Assembly (NCBI GenBank): GCA_018623955.1
Contig: JAAZUX010000032.1
Span: 1-7,862 of the forward strand
From: Flavobacteriaceae bacterium
GTDB taxonomy: Bacteria; Bacteroidota; Bacteroidia; Flavobacteriales; Flavobacteriaceae
Direction: 5' to 3'
Length of the DNA stretch: 7,862 nt
The translations under genes and the position numbers were made by a program. Below are positions 1 through 7,591 of this stretch, piece by piece. Under the pieces are notes generated by a model that saw only the letters and a program-made list of their open reading frames with translations, was not told the DNA's origin and ran no database searches. Position 1 is the first letter of the stretch. Each line of letters begins with the position of its first letter.

Positions 1-2079
1 GCGCTGATTCTAATCGGAAGTTCTTCTTCGGATATAGATAACCCAGATAAGGACAAATTATTGATTGAGGTGATTTCTTATGTAATGCAAAGAGGTCATT
101 ATGATCCTAAAGACATTGATGATACTTTTTCAGAACACGTCTTTGACAACTACATTCAGGGTATAGATGGACAGCACCGTTTTTTTCTTCAATCTGACAT
201 CAATAATTTCAAAAGGTATAGGGATGAGATTGATGATCAAATAAAAGAGGCCGATGTTTCTTTTTTCAACTTGACCTACGACCGATTGCTCATTCGAATG
301 GGCCAAGTCAAAGAATTTTATGGGGAGCTGTTAAATGATCCTTTTGATTTTAGTTTAAAGGACTCTATTAATCTCAACTTTGAGGAGATTCCCTACGCCA
401 GAACTCTCAATGGCCTCAAAGAACTGTGGCGAAAAAGATTCAAACTTTCTACTCTGGAATACTACTCAGATTTGGTAGAACAACAAAATTTTGAAATAGA
501 AAAAGACAGTACTCATCAGATAAAGTCAAAAATTGTATTGGAGGATGAAGCCAGGTCAAAAACAAAGGAAAACATTGAAAACTATTTTGAAATTTTCGAT
601 GAGGTTGAGCGCAAGGAGTGGTTTTCAATATACATTAATGCCATAACACTAGAGTTTGATCCCCACAGCAATTATTTTGAGCCAGATAAAAAAGAGGAGT
701 TTGATCAAAATATTTCAGGAAAGTTTGAGGGCATTGGAGCTCGATTGCAGAAGAAAGATCAAGTGGTTGAAATTGTAGAAGTCATTGTAGGAGGGCCAGT
801 ATGGAAAGCCAAAGCGCTTGAGGTCGGTGATGTTATTCTAAAGGTGGCCCAAAAAGACGAAGATGCTGTAGAAATTGGTCCCATGCGTTTGAGTGATGCC
901 GTCAAACTGATTAAAGGCCCCAAGGGGACTCAGGTGTTTTTGACTGTCAAGCGAGTGAGTGGTGTTATTGAGGAGATCGTTATCAATAGGGATGTGGTTG
1001 AGCTGGAGGAGTCCTATGCTAAATCAAGTATTATTCAAAAGAATGGAAAAAATTACGGCTTTATTCAGTTGCCAAAATTCTATATTGATTTCAAAGATCA
1101 AAACAGTAGAAATGCTGCCAGTGATGTCAAAAAAGAATTACAGGCCCTCAAAAAAAGAAATGTCAGTGGGATCATTTTAGATTTGAGAAATAATGGAGGT
1201 GGATCACTTAAAACGGTCGTTGACATCACCGGTTTTTTTATAGACAAAGGTCCTGTAGTCCAAGTGAAAACTACCGGTGGTGCCAAAGATGTGTTGTTTG
1301 ACGAAGACCCATCCATTGTTTGGGATGGTTCATTGGTTGTTATGGTCAATCAATTTTCGGCATCAGCATCCGAAATTTTGGCAGCTGCACTGCAAGATTA
1401 TAAAAGGGCCATCATTCTGGGAAGTAAACAAACTTTTGGAAAAGGAACAGTTCAAAATGTGATTGATTTAAATCGGATTATCTCGGGTGGAACACATGGC
1501 GACTTAGGTGCTGTAAAGCTGACAACGGATAAGTTTTACCGCATCAATGGAGGGTCTACTCAACTGGAGGGGGTGCGAAGTGATATTGTCCTTAAAAATC
1601 AATACTCCTATATTGATGTGGGCGAAAAAGATCAGGAAAATCCCTTGGCTTGGGACAGAATTGAACCTGCTCCATACAAGCAATGGGGAAATCAAACCAA
1701 TCTTGATTATGCTTTGAGCCAAAGTGCCAACAGATTAAAAGATAATCCCTATATCCAAATTGTGGAACAACAGGCCAGAAGAATAGAAGCCCAACAGGAT
1801 AACTATGTCTACACCCTCAACTATGAAGATTATTTGACAGAACGGGAGACCAATAAAAAAATCTCAGAAAAGTTTAGTGTACTCAAAGATTACAAATCAG
1901 ATCTTACTTTTGAATGGATACTTGAGCCAGGTGTCCCTGTTGATGAGACGGTTAAAGAACGAAAGAAAAGGTGGATAGAAGCTTTAGAGAAGGATTTTTA
2001 TATTTCAGAAGCAGTAAGTATTCTGGAAGATTTGAACATCAACCTCGAGAATTATCCTGTAGCTCAGATTAAAAAGTAA
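1..2079 (+). CDS. prc: Carboxy-terminal processing (tail-specific) protease, S41 family, 5'-truncated by window edge
   Basis: Periplasmic serine protease of the Prc/Tsp type, which cleaves proteins from their C-terminal tails. Residues are numbered from base 1, because the frame is open through the left edge. The TTG at 61 is internal, and the hydrophobic ALILIG just before it looks like the end of a signal peptide, so the true start lies outside. Domains in order: an N-terminal helical Tsp domain (about 25-215, ending in DPHSNYFEP at 220-228), a PDZ domain (about 242-322), the S41 protease core with LDLRNNGGGS near 393-402, and the C-terminal Tsp domain (DUF3340-like, from about 547 with NPLAWDRI). 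By alignment to the E. coli Tsp Ser-Asp-Lys set, the catalytic residues are Ser455 (middle Ser of SASASE), Asp466 and Lys481 (TFGKGTVQ). At least 692 residues are present, a full-size Prc rather than the shorter CtpA type. In E. coli, Prc trims PBP3 and degrades the hydrolase MepS. A similar role here is inference. The next gene follows after 10 bp. Confidence 0.93.
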   Translation, partial: ALILIGSSSSDIDNPDKDKLLIEVISYVMQRGHYDPKDIDDTFSEHVFDNYIQGIDGQHRFFLQSDINNFKRYRDEIDDQIKEADVSFFNLTYDRLLIRMGQVKEFYGELLNDPFDFSLKDSINLNFEEIPYARTLNGLKELWRKRFKLSTLEYYSDLVEQQNFEIEKDSTHQIKSKIVLEDEARSKTKENIENYFEIFDEVERKEWFSIYINAITLEFDPHSNYFEPDKKEEFDQNISGKFEGIGARLQKKDQVVEIVEVIVGGPVWKAKALEVGDVILKVAQKDEDAVEIGPMRLSDAVKLIKGPKGTQVFLTVKRVSGVIEEIVINRDVVELEESYAKSSIIQKNGKNYGFIQLPKFYIDFKDQNSRNAASDVKKELQALKKRNVSGIILDLRNNGGGSLKTVVDITGFFIDKGPVVQVKTTGGAKDVLFDEDPSIVWDGSLVVMVNQFSASASEILAAALQDYKRAIILGSKQTFGKGTVQNVIDLNRIISGGTHGDLGAVKLTTDKFYRINGGSTQLEGVRSDIVLKNQYSYIDVGEKDQENPLAWDRIEPAPYKQWGNQTNLDYALSQSANRLKDNPYIQIVEQQARRIEAQQDNYVYTLNYEDYLTERETNKKISEKFSVLKDYKSDLTFEWILEPGVPVDETVKERKKRWIEALEKDFYISEAVSILEDLNINLENYPVAQIKK

Positions 2080-2089
2080 TGTTGATGTT

Positions 2090-3169
2090 TTGAGGGAGAC
2101 CGTTGTCTACAAAAAATTTCTGAAAGACCTGTGGGCACTTTTAAGTGTAGTTTATATCATTAGCTTGGTTTTGGTGGCTATTTTTGCCTATCAAATCGCT
2201 CCTGACAGTACTTCCAACGCCAACCAAATGCATTTGTCGATTCATTCCAAACCGCCGGGTTTTAAAGTAGACATGTTGGTGCTTCAAGCGAAGATTCCCC
2301 CTTCTCATAACAAGTCTTTTTTTTCAGGAGAGGTTAATAACAGGATAGAAATTCCCATACAAGATTATAAGATACGATCCGATGGAGCCGAAATTCAACC
2401 CTATGGTTCTCCGTTGGATTACTATGAGTTTATCGATGCGTCAAAATTACAATCACCACTTTCTGAATCCAGCTTTCAAAAGGAACATTTAGAAGATAAA
2501 AAATTCTTATTGGGAACAGACAAATACGGTAGAGATTTATTGAGTCGTTTGATCGTAGGATCAAGAATATCACTTTCTATAGGCTTTATTGCCGTATTTA
2601 TTTCACTTTTGATAGGCATTATTTTGGGGGCTTTGGCCGGATTTTTTGGAGGCTATTTGGATAGAGGAATTGTTTGGTTGATCAATGTCTTTTGGTCCAT
2701 TCCCACTTTGTTGATGGTGATTGCCATTACATTGGCTTTGGGGCGCGGTTTTTGGCAAGTTTTCATCGCTGTAGGACTCACCATGTGGGTGGAGGTGGCG
2801 AGAGTCGTTAGAGGTCAAGTTTTAACCCTAAAAGAGAAGACTTTTATCAAGGCTGCCCAAACACTGGGGTATGGTAAAACACGAATCATATGGCATCATA
2901 TTCTCCCATTACTTATCCCTCCTCTGATCGTTATCTCAGCAGCCAATTTTGCCAGTGCAATATTGATTGAAAGTGGATTGAGTTTTTTGGGGATAGGCGC
3001 TCAACCTCCCGTCCCCAGTTGGGGGGGGATGGTAAAAGATCACTTCAGGTATTTGCTATTGGGAAAACCTTATTTAACCTTATTACCTGGATTGGCCATC
3101 ATGAGTTTGGTTTTGGCATTTATGACATTGGGGAACAGTCTTAGAGATATTTTAGATGTAAAGCATTAA
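2090..3169 (+). CDS. ABC transporter permease, OppC/DppC (peptide/nickel) type
   Basis: Inner-membrane permease subunit of a peptide/nickel-family ABC importer. It has an N-terminal membrane helix at about 15-34, then a long hydrophilic, probably periplasmic stretch at about 38-138. The OppC hallmark GTDKYGRD follows at 142-149, then a block of about five membrane helices (about 155-350). The cytoplasmic EAA-type loop that docks the ATPase runs from KAAQTLG at 254-260 to ILP at 271-273. The conserved tail contains GLSFLGIG and PSWGG. At 359 residues it is longer than typical DppC (about 300), and the periplasmic insert accounts for the difference. No partner permease, ATPase or binding protein lies in the window, so the substrate is unknown. 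The start is uncertain. TTG at 2090 is the only standard start codon in frame between the upstream stop at 2060 and the first membrane helix, and no ribosome binding site precedes it. Two ATGs at 2079 and 2085 are one base out of frame. It probably shares a transcript with the upstream protease. Confidence 0.88.
   Translation: MRETVVYKKFLKDLWALLSVVYIISLVLVAIFAYQIAPDSTSNANQMHLSIHSKPPGFKVDMLVLQAKIPPSHNKSFFSGEVNNRIEIPIQDYKIRSDGAEIQPYGSPLDYYEFIDASKLQSPLSESSFQKEHLEDKKFLLGTDKYGRDLLSRLIVGSRISLSIGFIAVFISLLIGIILGALAGFFGGYLDRGIVWLINVFWSIPTLLMVIAITLALGRGFWQVFIAVGLTMWVEVARVVRGQVLTLKEKTFIKAAQTLGYGKTRIIWHHILPLLIPPLIVISAANFASAILIESGLSFLGIGAQPPVPSWGGMVKDHFRYLLLGKPYLTLLPGLAIMSLVLAFMTLGNSLRDILDVKH
3021..3028 (+). 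repeat. G8 homopolymer inside the ABC permease gene
   Basis: Eight consecutive G encode the end of Trp and two Gly codons of the conserved PSWGG motif (Trp311 onward). The motif explains the run, but a one-base slip would remove the last ~45 residues, including a membrane helix. Confidence 0.6.
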
Positions 3170-3174
3170 GCTTA
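3167..3174. other. Convergent stop-codon junction, palindrome TAAGCTTA
   Basis: The TAA of the ABC permease (3167-3169) and the TAA of rodA on the other strand (3172-3174) face each other across GC, forming an 8-bp perfect palindrome. A 4-bp stem (3161-3164 with 3170-3173) is also present, but it is too weak and lacks the T run of an intrinsic terminator. Each transcript must therefore end inside, or antisense to, the opposing gene, or rely on Rho. Confidence 0.6.
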
Positions 3175-4431
3175 CCAATCATTGAGTCTGTTGGCATCGA
3201 AGTTCAAATGGATAAAAACCATTATACTAAAAGCTAATATGCTCGAACCGCCATAACTCACAAAAGGCAGAGGAATCCCAATCGTGGGAACCATGCCCAA
3301 AGACATTCCGATATTGATGAAAAAATGTGTGAAAATAAGTCCAGCTATTCCATAAGAGAAAATTCTTCGAAATTTATTGGTTTGTTTTTCGGCTTGTAAT
3401 ATGACTCTGAAAATGAGTAAACAAAAAAGAAAAATAAGAAAAAAACTTCCCAAAAAGCCCCATTCTTCTCCTATGGTGCTGAAGATATAATCAGTATGCT
3501 GCTCGGGAACAAAATCTCCTTTGGTTTGTGTGCCCTCCAAAAAACCTTTGCCCTTTAATCCTCCCGAACCAATCGCAATTTTGGATTGATTGATGTTATA
3601 ACCCACCCCTTGGGTATCGACTTCTTTTCCCAAAACAATATTGATCCTATCACGGTGTCGTTGTTGAAATACGTTGTCAAAAATGTAGTTTACTGAGAAT
3701 GAAAATCCGATTGAAATGACCAAGAAGATCAGAAAAGGCAAAATTTTCACCTTTGGATTAAAATTTTTAAAAGTAAAGTAGAATAAAAAGATCAACATCG
3801 TGATGATTCCAATGACCACGCCAAAGGAAAAACTGAGGGTAACAAAAAACAAGGCCAATACAGAGAGAAAAATGATCAAATAGGTATAATCAAGTCCTTC
3901 TCTAAACAAGGGAAAAAAGAAGGCACCGAAAACCAAAGCAGATCCAGGGTCGGGTTGTAAAACGATCAGCAAAAAGGGCAGGAGAACATATGCACCGATT
4001 TTAAATAATGTTCTCCTGGCCTTGAGATCCGATTGAAACTTACTCAAAAGGCTAGCGATGATCAATGCAGTAGTTACTTTGGCAAGTTCTGACGGTTGGA
4101 AACTTATTCCTCCAATATTGTACCAAGAGGTTGCACCCGAAACCGTCTTTCCAAAAATAAAAAGACCTACCAACAACAGTATGCTTATAGAGTATCCCAG
4201 TGATGCGAATTGCTCAAAAAATTTACTGTCTACTGCAAGGATAATCATGCCAACGAAAAGACTAAAAATTAGAAAAAACACTTGCTTTCCGACAGCTTGA
4301 GTCAAGTCAAAAAGGCCTCCAGATGTTTCACTGAAGGTGGCAGAATAAACATTGACAATACCAAAAGATACTAATGTTAGGTAAATGAGTATTAACATCC
4401 AATCAAGCCGGTAAATTATATTTTTATTCAT
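3172..4431 (-). CDS. rodA: RodA, SEDS-family peptidoglycan glycosyltransferase
   Basis: Polytopic inner-membrane enzyme that polymerises lipid II into glycan strands during lateral-wall growth, working with the class B transpeptidase PBP2. It has 419 residues with about ten hydrophobic segments. SEDS hallmarks are TSWYNIGG near 101-108 with FQPSE at 111-115, QSKIAIGSGG upstream of the large extracytoplasmic loop, PEQHTD at 309-314, and the C-terminal GIPLPFVSYGGSS at 385-397. Asp314 aligns with the essential Asp262 of E. coli RodA, and Trp103 probably corresponds to the functionally important Trp105 of B. subtilis RodA. The protein is some 50 residues longer than E. coli RodA, with extra length in the middle membrane region. 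The ATG start overlaps the end of mrdA by 8 bp. A GGAG lies about 15 bases upstream, too far for a standard ribosome binding site, so translational coupling to mrdA is likely. It is distinguished from FtsW by its mre/mrd context. Confidence 0.95.
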   Translation of the reverse strand: MNKNIIYRLDWMLILIYLTLVSFGIVNVYSATFSETSGGLFDLTQAVGKQVFFLIFSLFVGMIILAVDSKFFEQFASLGYSISILLLVGLFIFGKTVSGATSWYNIGGISFQPSELAKVTTALIIASLLSKFQSDLKARRTLFKIGAYVLLPFLLIVLQPDPGSALVFGAFFFPLFREGLDYTYLIIFLSVLALFFVTLSFSFGVVIGIITMLIFLFYFTFKNFNPKVKILPFLIFLVISIGFSFSVNYIFDNVFQQRHRDRINIVLGKEVDTQGVGYNINQSKIAIGSGGLKGKGFLEGTQTKGDFVPEQHTDYIFSTIGEEWGFLGSFFLIFLFCLLIFRVILQAEKQTNKFRRIFSYGIAGLIFTHFFINIGMSLGMVPTIGIPLPFVSYGGSSILAFSIMVFIHLNFDANRLNDW

Positions 4432-6289
4432 TGATCACAAAGGGTTCTCCGGAATAGGGTTTTTCGTATTCTGCCAGTAGGCTACCATTCAACATTCTGT
4501 CTTCCAGCCATTTTCTTTTGACATCTCCATTGAGGTATTTTTCAATCATCAAGCTGGCGATAGGGGCGGCCCACCTTGCCCCCCAATAACCGTTTTCCAC
4601 ATAGACTGCAATTGCAATTTTAGGATCGTCTTTTGGAGCAAAAGCGATGAAAATGGAGTGGTCTGTGAGTTGGGTTTTTACACCATTTATTTTCATAAAA
4701 TTTTCGACTGTGCCTGTTTTTCCACAGACATTAATTCCCTTGATTTTGGCAACTTTCGCAGTGCCTCTTTCTACTACCTGATGCATACCATCGATCACCG
4801 TTTCAAAGTGAATGGAATCAATAGAGGTTTCTCTTTTTTCATATACTTTATTCAAAGAGTCATTACTCACAGATTTGAGGAAATGAGGTTGAATAAAATA
4901 CCCCCTGTTGGCAATGGCGGCGGTGAAGTTGGCCATTTGGATGGGGGTGGTGAGTAGTTCCCCTTGACCAATGGCATTGGAAACAACCGTAGCAGATTTC
5001 CAACCCCCTTTTTTGTACCAATAGTTGTAATAATCTGCGTCCGGGATAAAACCTTTTTTTCCAACGGGTAAGTCATACCCGAGGTAATTACCCAAACCAA
5101 AACTCTTTAAATGGTCATTCCAAATGTTCATTCCGTCCTCAACATTTTCTCCTGCTCGGTCTATAATTCTTCTGTATATGTTGGCAAAATAAGTATTACA
5201 GGATCGGTAAATGCCAGAGCTCAAGTTGTTTTTGGTTCCAAGTCTGCAATGACATTCCATAAACATTCCACGAGCGTAGAAGTGACCTTTTTGACACAAG
5301 TATGCCGTCTCCGTATCAATGACTCCCTCTTGCAGTGCAATAAGTGCATTGAGCGTTTTAAATGGAGATCCAGGAGCGTATTGTGCCTGAAGACCTCTGT
5401 CGAATAGGGGTTTTGCCAGAGTGTCCAATGCCAGTTTTCGAAAATTTTTGGATCGTTTTCTACCCACCAGTATATTGGGATCATAGCTGGGTGCTGAGAC
5501 CAAAGAAAGTACCTCTCCGGTTTTGGGTTCTATGGCTACAATACCTCCTCTTTTGTTGTGAAATAATTCTTCACCGTATTGCTGAAGTTCCCTGTCAATG
5601 GTAAGGTAGAGGTTTTGCGCACCTTCCACAGGGACATCGTACTTCCCCTCCTCATAGGAACCTATGATTCGATTGAATCGGTCCTTTTGATAAAATTTCT
5701 TTCCTTTTTTTCCTCTTAAAAAGTGTTCATAATATTCCTCTATTCCCTGTCTGCCGATCAATTCCCCCAAGCGGTAGTAATCGTCTTTTTTCATATCGTT
5801 TTTGTTGACCTCACTAACATAGCCCAACAAGTTGGAAGCGAGAGAAACAGGATAGTTTCTGACTGAGCTTTTTTGCAGAAAAAAACCGGAGTATTTCCAA
5901 ATCTTTTCCTGAATTATGGCATTGCGTTCTTTGGAAATCTTTCCAACAATGATGGAAGGGAGTTTTACAGAAAAAGTTCTGGCAGATTTGATTTTATCTT
6001 TAAGTTCAGGTTTTGAAACACCCAATATTTTGGAGAGTTCAAGGGTATCGAAGGCAGCGATATTTTCTGGAATGGCCATTAAATCATAAACAGGCTGGTT
6101 GGAAACCAAGAGTTTATGGTTTCGATCATAGATATAGCCGCGTTCCGGGTAAATGGAATTTTCAATTACAGCATTGCCATCTGAGAGGAGTTTGTAAGAT
6201 GAATTGAGTAACTGCAAACTGATGAGCCTTCCTACAAAAACTAAAGCAGACAAAAGAGTTACAGCCGGTAAAAAAAAACGCCTAATCAT
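4424..6289 (-). CDS. mrdA: Penicillin-binding protein 2, elongasome transpeptidase
   Basis: Class B penicillin-binding protein that crosslinks the glycan strands made by RodA. It is anchored in the inner membrane with the catalytic part in the periplasm. One N-terminal membrane helix (about 5-25) precedes ERGYIYDRN (49-57), which opens the dimerisation/pedestal domain (about 45-215). The transpeptidase domain (about 245-605) carries all three active-site motifs: Ser308-Pro-Phe-Lys311 (nucleophile Ser308), Ser363-Cys-Asn365, and Lys524-Thr-Gly526. At 621 residues it is a normal length. Cys332, His336, Cys346, His347, Cys348 and Cys364 cluster around the second motif and may bind a metal (see findings). 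The ATG start overlaps the stop of mreD by 4 bases (ATGA type) and the stop overlaps rodA by 8, so production of the three proteins is probably coupled. A T9 run falls at codons 4-7. It is expected to be the target of mecillinam-like beta-lactams, from family knowledge. Confidence 0.95.
   Translation of the reverse strand: MIRRFFLPAVTLLSALVFVGRLISLQLLNSSYKLLSDGNAVIENSIYPERGYIYDRNHKLLVSNQPVYDLMAIPENIAAFDTLELSKILGVSKPELKDKIKSARTFSVKLPSIIVGKISKERNAIIQEKIWKYSGFFLQKSSVRNYPVSLASNLLGYVSEVNKNDMKKDDYYRLGELIGRQGIEEYYEHFLRGKKGKKFYQKDRFNRIIGSYEEGKYDVPVEGAQNLYLTIDRELQQYGEELFHNKRGGIVAIEPKTGEVLSLVSAPSYDPNILVGRKRSKNFRKLALDTLAKPLFDRGLQAQYAPGSPFKTLNALIALQEGVIDTETAYLCQKGHFYARGMFMECHCRLGTKNNLSSGIYRSCNTYFANIYRRIIDRAGENVEDGMNIWNDHLKSFGLGNYLGYDLPVGKKGFIPDADYYNYWYKKGGWKSATVVSNAIGQGELLTTPIQMANFTAAIANRGYFIQPHFLKSVSNDSLNKVYEKRETSIDSIHFETVIDGMHQVVERGTAKVAKIKGINVCGKTGTVENFMKINGVKTQLTDHSIFIAFAPKDDPKIAIAVYVENGYWGARWAAPIASLMIEKYLNGDVKRKWLEDRMLNGSLLAEYEKPYSGEPFVINE
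6270..6278 (-). repeat. T9 homopolymer at codons 4-7 of mrdA
   Basis: Nine A on the plus strand read as nine T in the mrdA sense strand (Arg4-Phe-Phe-Leu7). It is the longest single-base run in the window, and it sits where a one-base slip would abolish the whole protein. Confidence 0.6.
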
Positions 6290-6786
6290 TTTTCTTTGAA
6301 TAATCCCAAGGAAATGTATACCATTATAAAGGTAAAAAAAGATGTAAAAAGAGTGTTTTTTAGAATGGTAATGGTGTTGTTAAAACTAAAGTAGATCACA
6401 CTGTAGAGCACTAAATGGTGAATCACCACCATCAACAACAGATACAGTAATCTTTGGGTGAGGAGACTTCCCTTAATCATTCCCATAGGAACATCATAAT
6501 TCACGCCAAAAGAAAATTTAATGATGGATGGTCTCAAAAAAGCGATGGTCAATGTAGCTATGGTATGACCTCCTGATCCCTGTGCCAATAAATCGAGCAG
6601 TAGCCCCATGAAAAAACCCAAAATGATCAATAAAGTTGGGTTGCCATCCAAGCGGTAGACAATGATAAACAAAAGATAGAGGTTGGGATTGATGAACCCA
6701 AAGAAATTTATGTTGTTCAGCAAAAAAGATTGCAGAAACAGCAAAAGAAAAAACTGAAAAACAGATACTATATTATCGCGATTCAT
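6286..6786 (-). CDS. mreD: Rod shape-determining protein MreD
   Basis: Small polytopic inner-membrane protein of the elongasome that works with MreC to link cytoplasmic MreB to the RodA-PBP2 synthase. It has 166 residues, very rich in Leu, Ile and Phe, with about five membrane helices. The conserved MreD signature is visible at 57-75 (GFFMGLLLDLL followed by a Gly-rich AQGSGG), then FLRP at 83-86. Sequence conservation in this family is low, so the call rests on this motif, the hydrophobic profile, the size, and the position between mreC and mrdA. The ATG lies 14 bases inside the end of mreC, and the stop overlaps the mrdA start by 4 bases. No clear ribosome binding site is seen, consistent with coupling to upstream translation. 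Confidence 0.92.
   Translation of the reverse strand: MNRDNIVSVFQFFLLLFLQSFLLNNINFFGFINPNLYLLFIIVYRLDGNPTLLIILGFFMGLLLDLLAQGSGGHTIATLTIAFLRPSIIKFSFGVNYDVPMGMIKGSLLTQRLLYLLLMVVIHHLVLYSVIYFSFNNTITILKNTLFTSFFTFIMVYISLGLFKEK
6773..6786 (-). other. mreC/mreD coding overlap (14 bp)
   Basis: The mreD ATG (6784-6786) begins before the mreC stop (6773-6775) in a different frame. With the 4-bp mreD/mrdA overlap (6286-6289) and the 8-bp mrdA/rodA overlap (4424-4431), this supports one polycistronic message with coupled translation of membrane partners needed in fixed proportions. The coupling itself is inferred. Confidence 0.6.
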
Positions 6787-7585
6787 TTTTCAATTGATTG
6801 AGTTGATCCTTCTTTTTGTTCTTTAAAATATAAACAAACTCTTTTTGCGTAAGATTGCTAAACAGTTCAATATCAATATCGTAGTAACCTTCGAGTTTGG
6901 GCTTTTTAAAATTAAAAACCTTTCCAATTGGTATGCCATGAGGGAAATAATCCGACATACCGCCGGTCACTATGGTATCCCCCACCACAACGGGATTTAT
7001 GGTGGAAACATCGTCCAATTTCATTCTTTTAGGGTGGTTGCCTTGCCAAGAAAGAGATCCATAAGCACCGTTCTTTTTAAAGCCGGCATTGATTTTTAGA
7101 TCTCGGTGCAATATGGAAATCACACTGGAAAAATCGGCAGTAACTTGATTGACAATACCCACAATGCCATCGCTGGATATTACTCCCATTTCTACTTCTA
7201 TTCCATCTAGGTATCCCTGATCTATTATCAAGTAATTTCTTGCACGATGATAACTATTTTTGACGATTCTTGCTCCCAAAACCTGAAAAGCGAAAGTGTC
7301 GGTGACCTCATTCTTCGAGGATTGCTCAGTAAAATGAATTAATTCTAGGGCCTTTAGCTTAATATTTTCAGCGATTAGTTTTTCGTTACTGTTGGCTAGA
7401 TTAAGGTAATCTGAGACATTCTGCCCAGCCAGATTGAAGTTGCTGGAAAGGACAAGTGCTGCATTACTAAAGACGGATTGGTGGTAAAAACTTCTTTGGT
7501 TTAAAAAAAGAAGGGATATGATCAATAAACTGGTATATAACAGAGTGTTTTTGTACTTAAGTAGGGCATTGATGAGCTGCCGCAT
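6773..7585 (-). CDS. mreC: Rod shape-determining protein MreC
   Basis: Bitopic membrane protein whose periplasmic part binds and activates PBP2 and forms filaments or dimers along the wall-synthesis machinery. It has 270 residues: a short cytoplasmic N-terminus, one membrane helix (about 14-28), a coiled-coil segment (about 58-85, with ANSNEKLIAENIKLKALEL) and a beta-rich MreC domain (about 98-255). Family motifs include NYLIIDQG (117-124), the GVISSDGIVGIVNQV stretch (134-148), and GDTIVTGG with FPHGIPIGKV (202-223). The tail is charged and Lys/Asn-rich. The length is shorter than E. coli MreC (367) because the extended C-terminal tail is missing, as is common outside the Proteobacteria. The ATG start lies 6 bp after the mreB stop, and the 3' end overlaps mreD by 14 bp. 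All evidence supports an intact gene. Confidence 0.95.
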   Translation of the reverse strand: MRQLINALLKYKNTLLYTSLLIISLLFLNQRSFYHQSVFSNAALVLSSNFNLAGQNVSDYLNLANSNEKLIAENIKLKALELIHFTEQSSKNEVTDTFAFQVLGARIVKNSYHRARNYLIIDQGYLDGIEVEMGVISSDGIVGIVNQVTADFSSVISILHRDLKINAGFKKNGAYGSLSWQGNHPKRMKLDDVSTINPVVVGDTIVTGGMSDYFPHGIPIGKVFNFKKPKLEGYYDIDIELFSNLTQKEFVYILKNKKKDQLNQLKNESR

Positions 7586-7591
7586 AAGTCG

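Noticed and set aside
61..63. TTG at 61 as the start of the protease
   Set aside because: The frame continues to base 1 with what looks like the end of a signal peptide, so the gene begins outside the window.
1098..1722. Minus- and plus-strand open frames inside the protease gene
   Set aside because: They overlap the PDZ and S41 core in other frames, have unnatural composition, and lack any independent start context.
2317..2324. T8 run in the ABC permease as a frameshift site
   Set aside because: The frame is continuous on both sides and Phe-Phe codons explain it. It lies in the poorly conserved insert, with no slippage signal beyond the run.
3272..3286. Small inverted repeat TCCCA-ATCG-TGGGA near the end of rodA as a terminator
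   Set aside because: It has a short stem and no following T run, and it is explained by the conserved PTIGIP codons of rodA.
4658..5604. Plus-strand open frames opposite mrdA (4658-4957, 5111-5407, 5362-5604)
   Set aside because: They lie antisense to a well-conserved PBP2 gene with all its motifs, and their translations show no family features.
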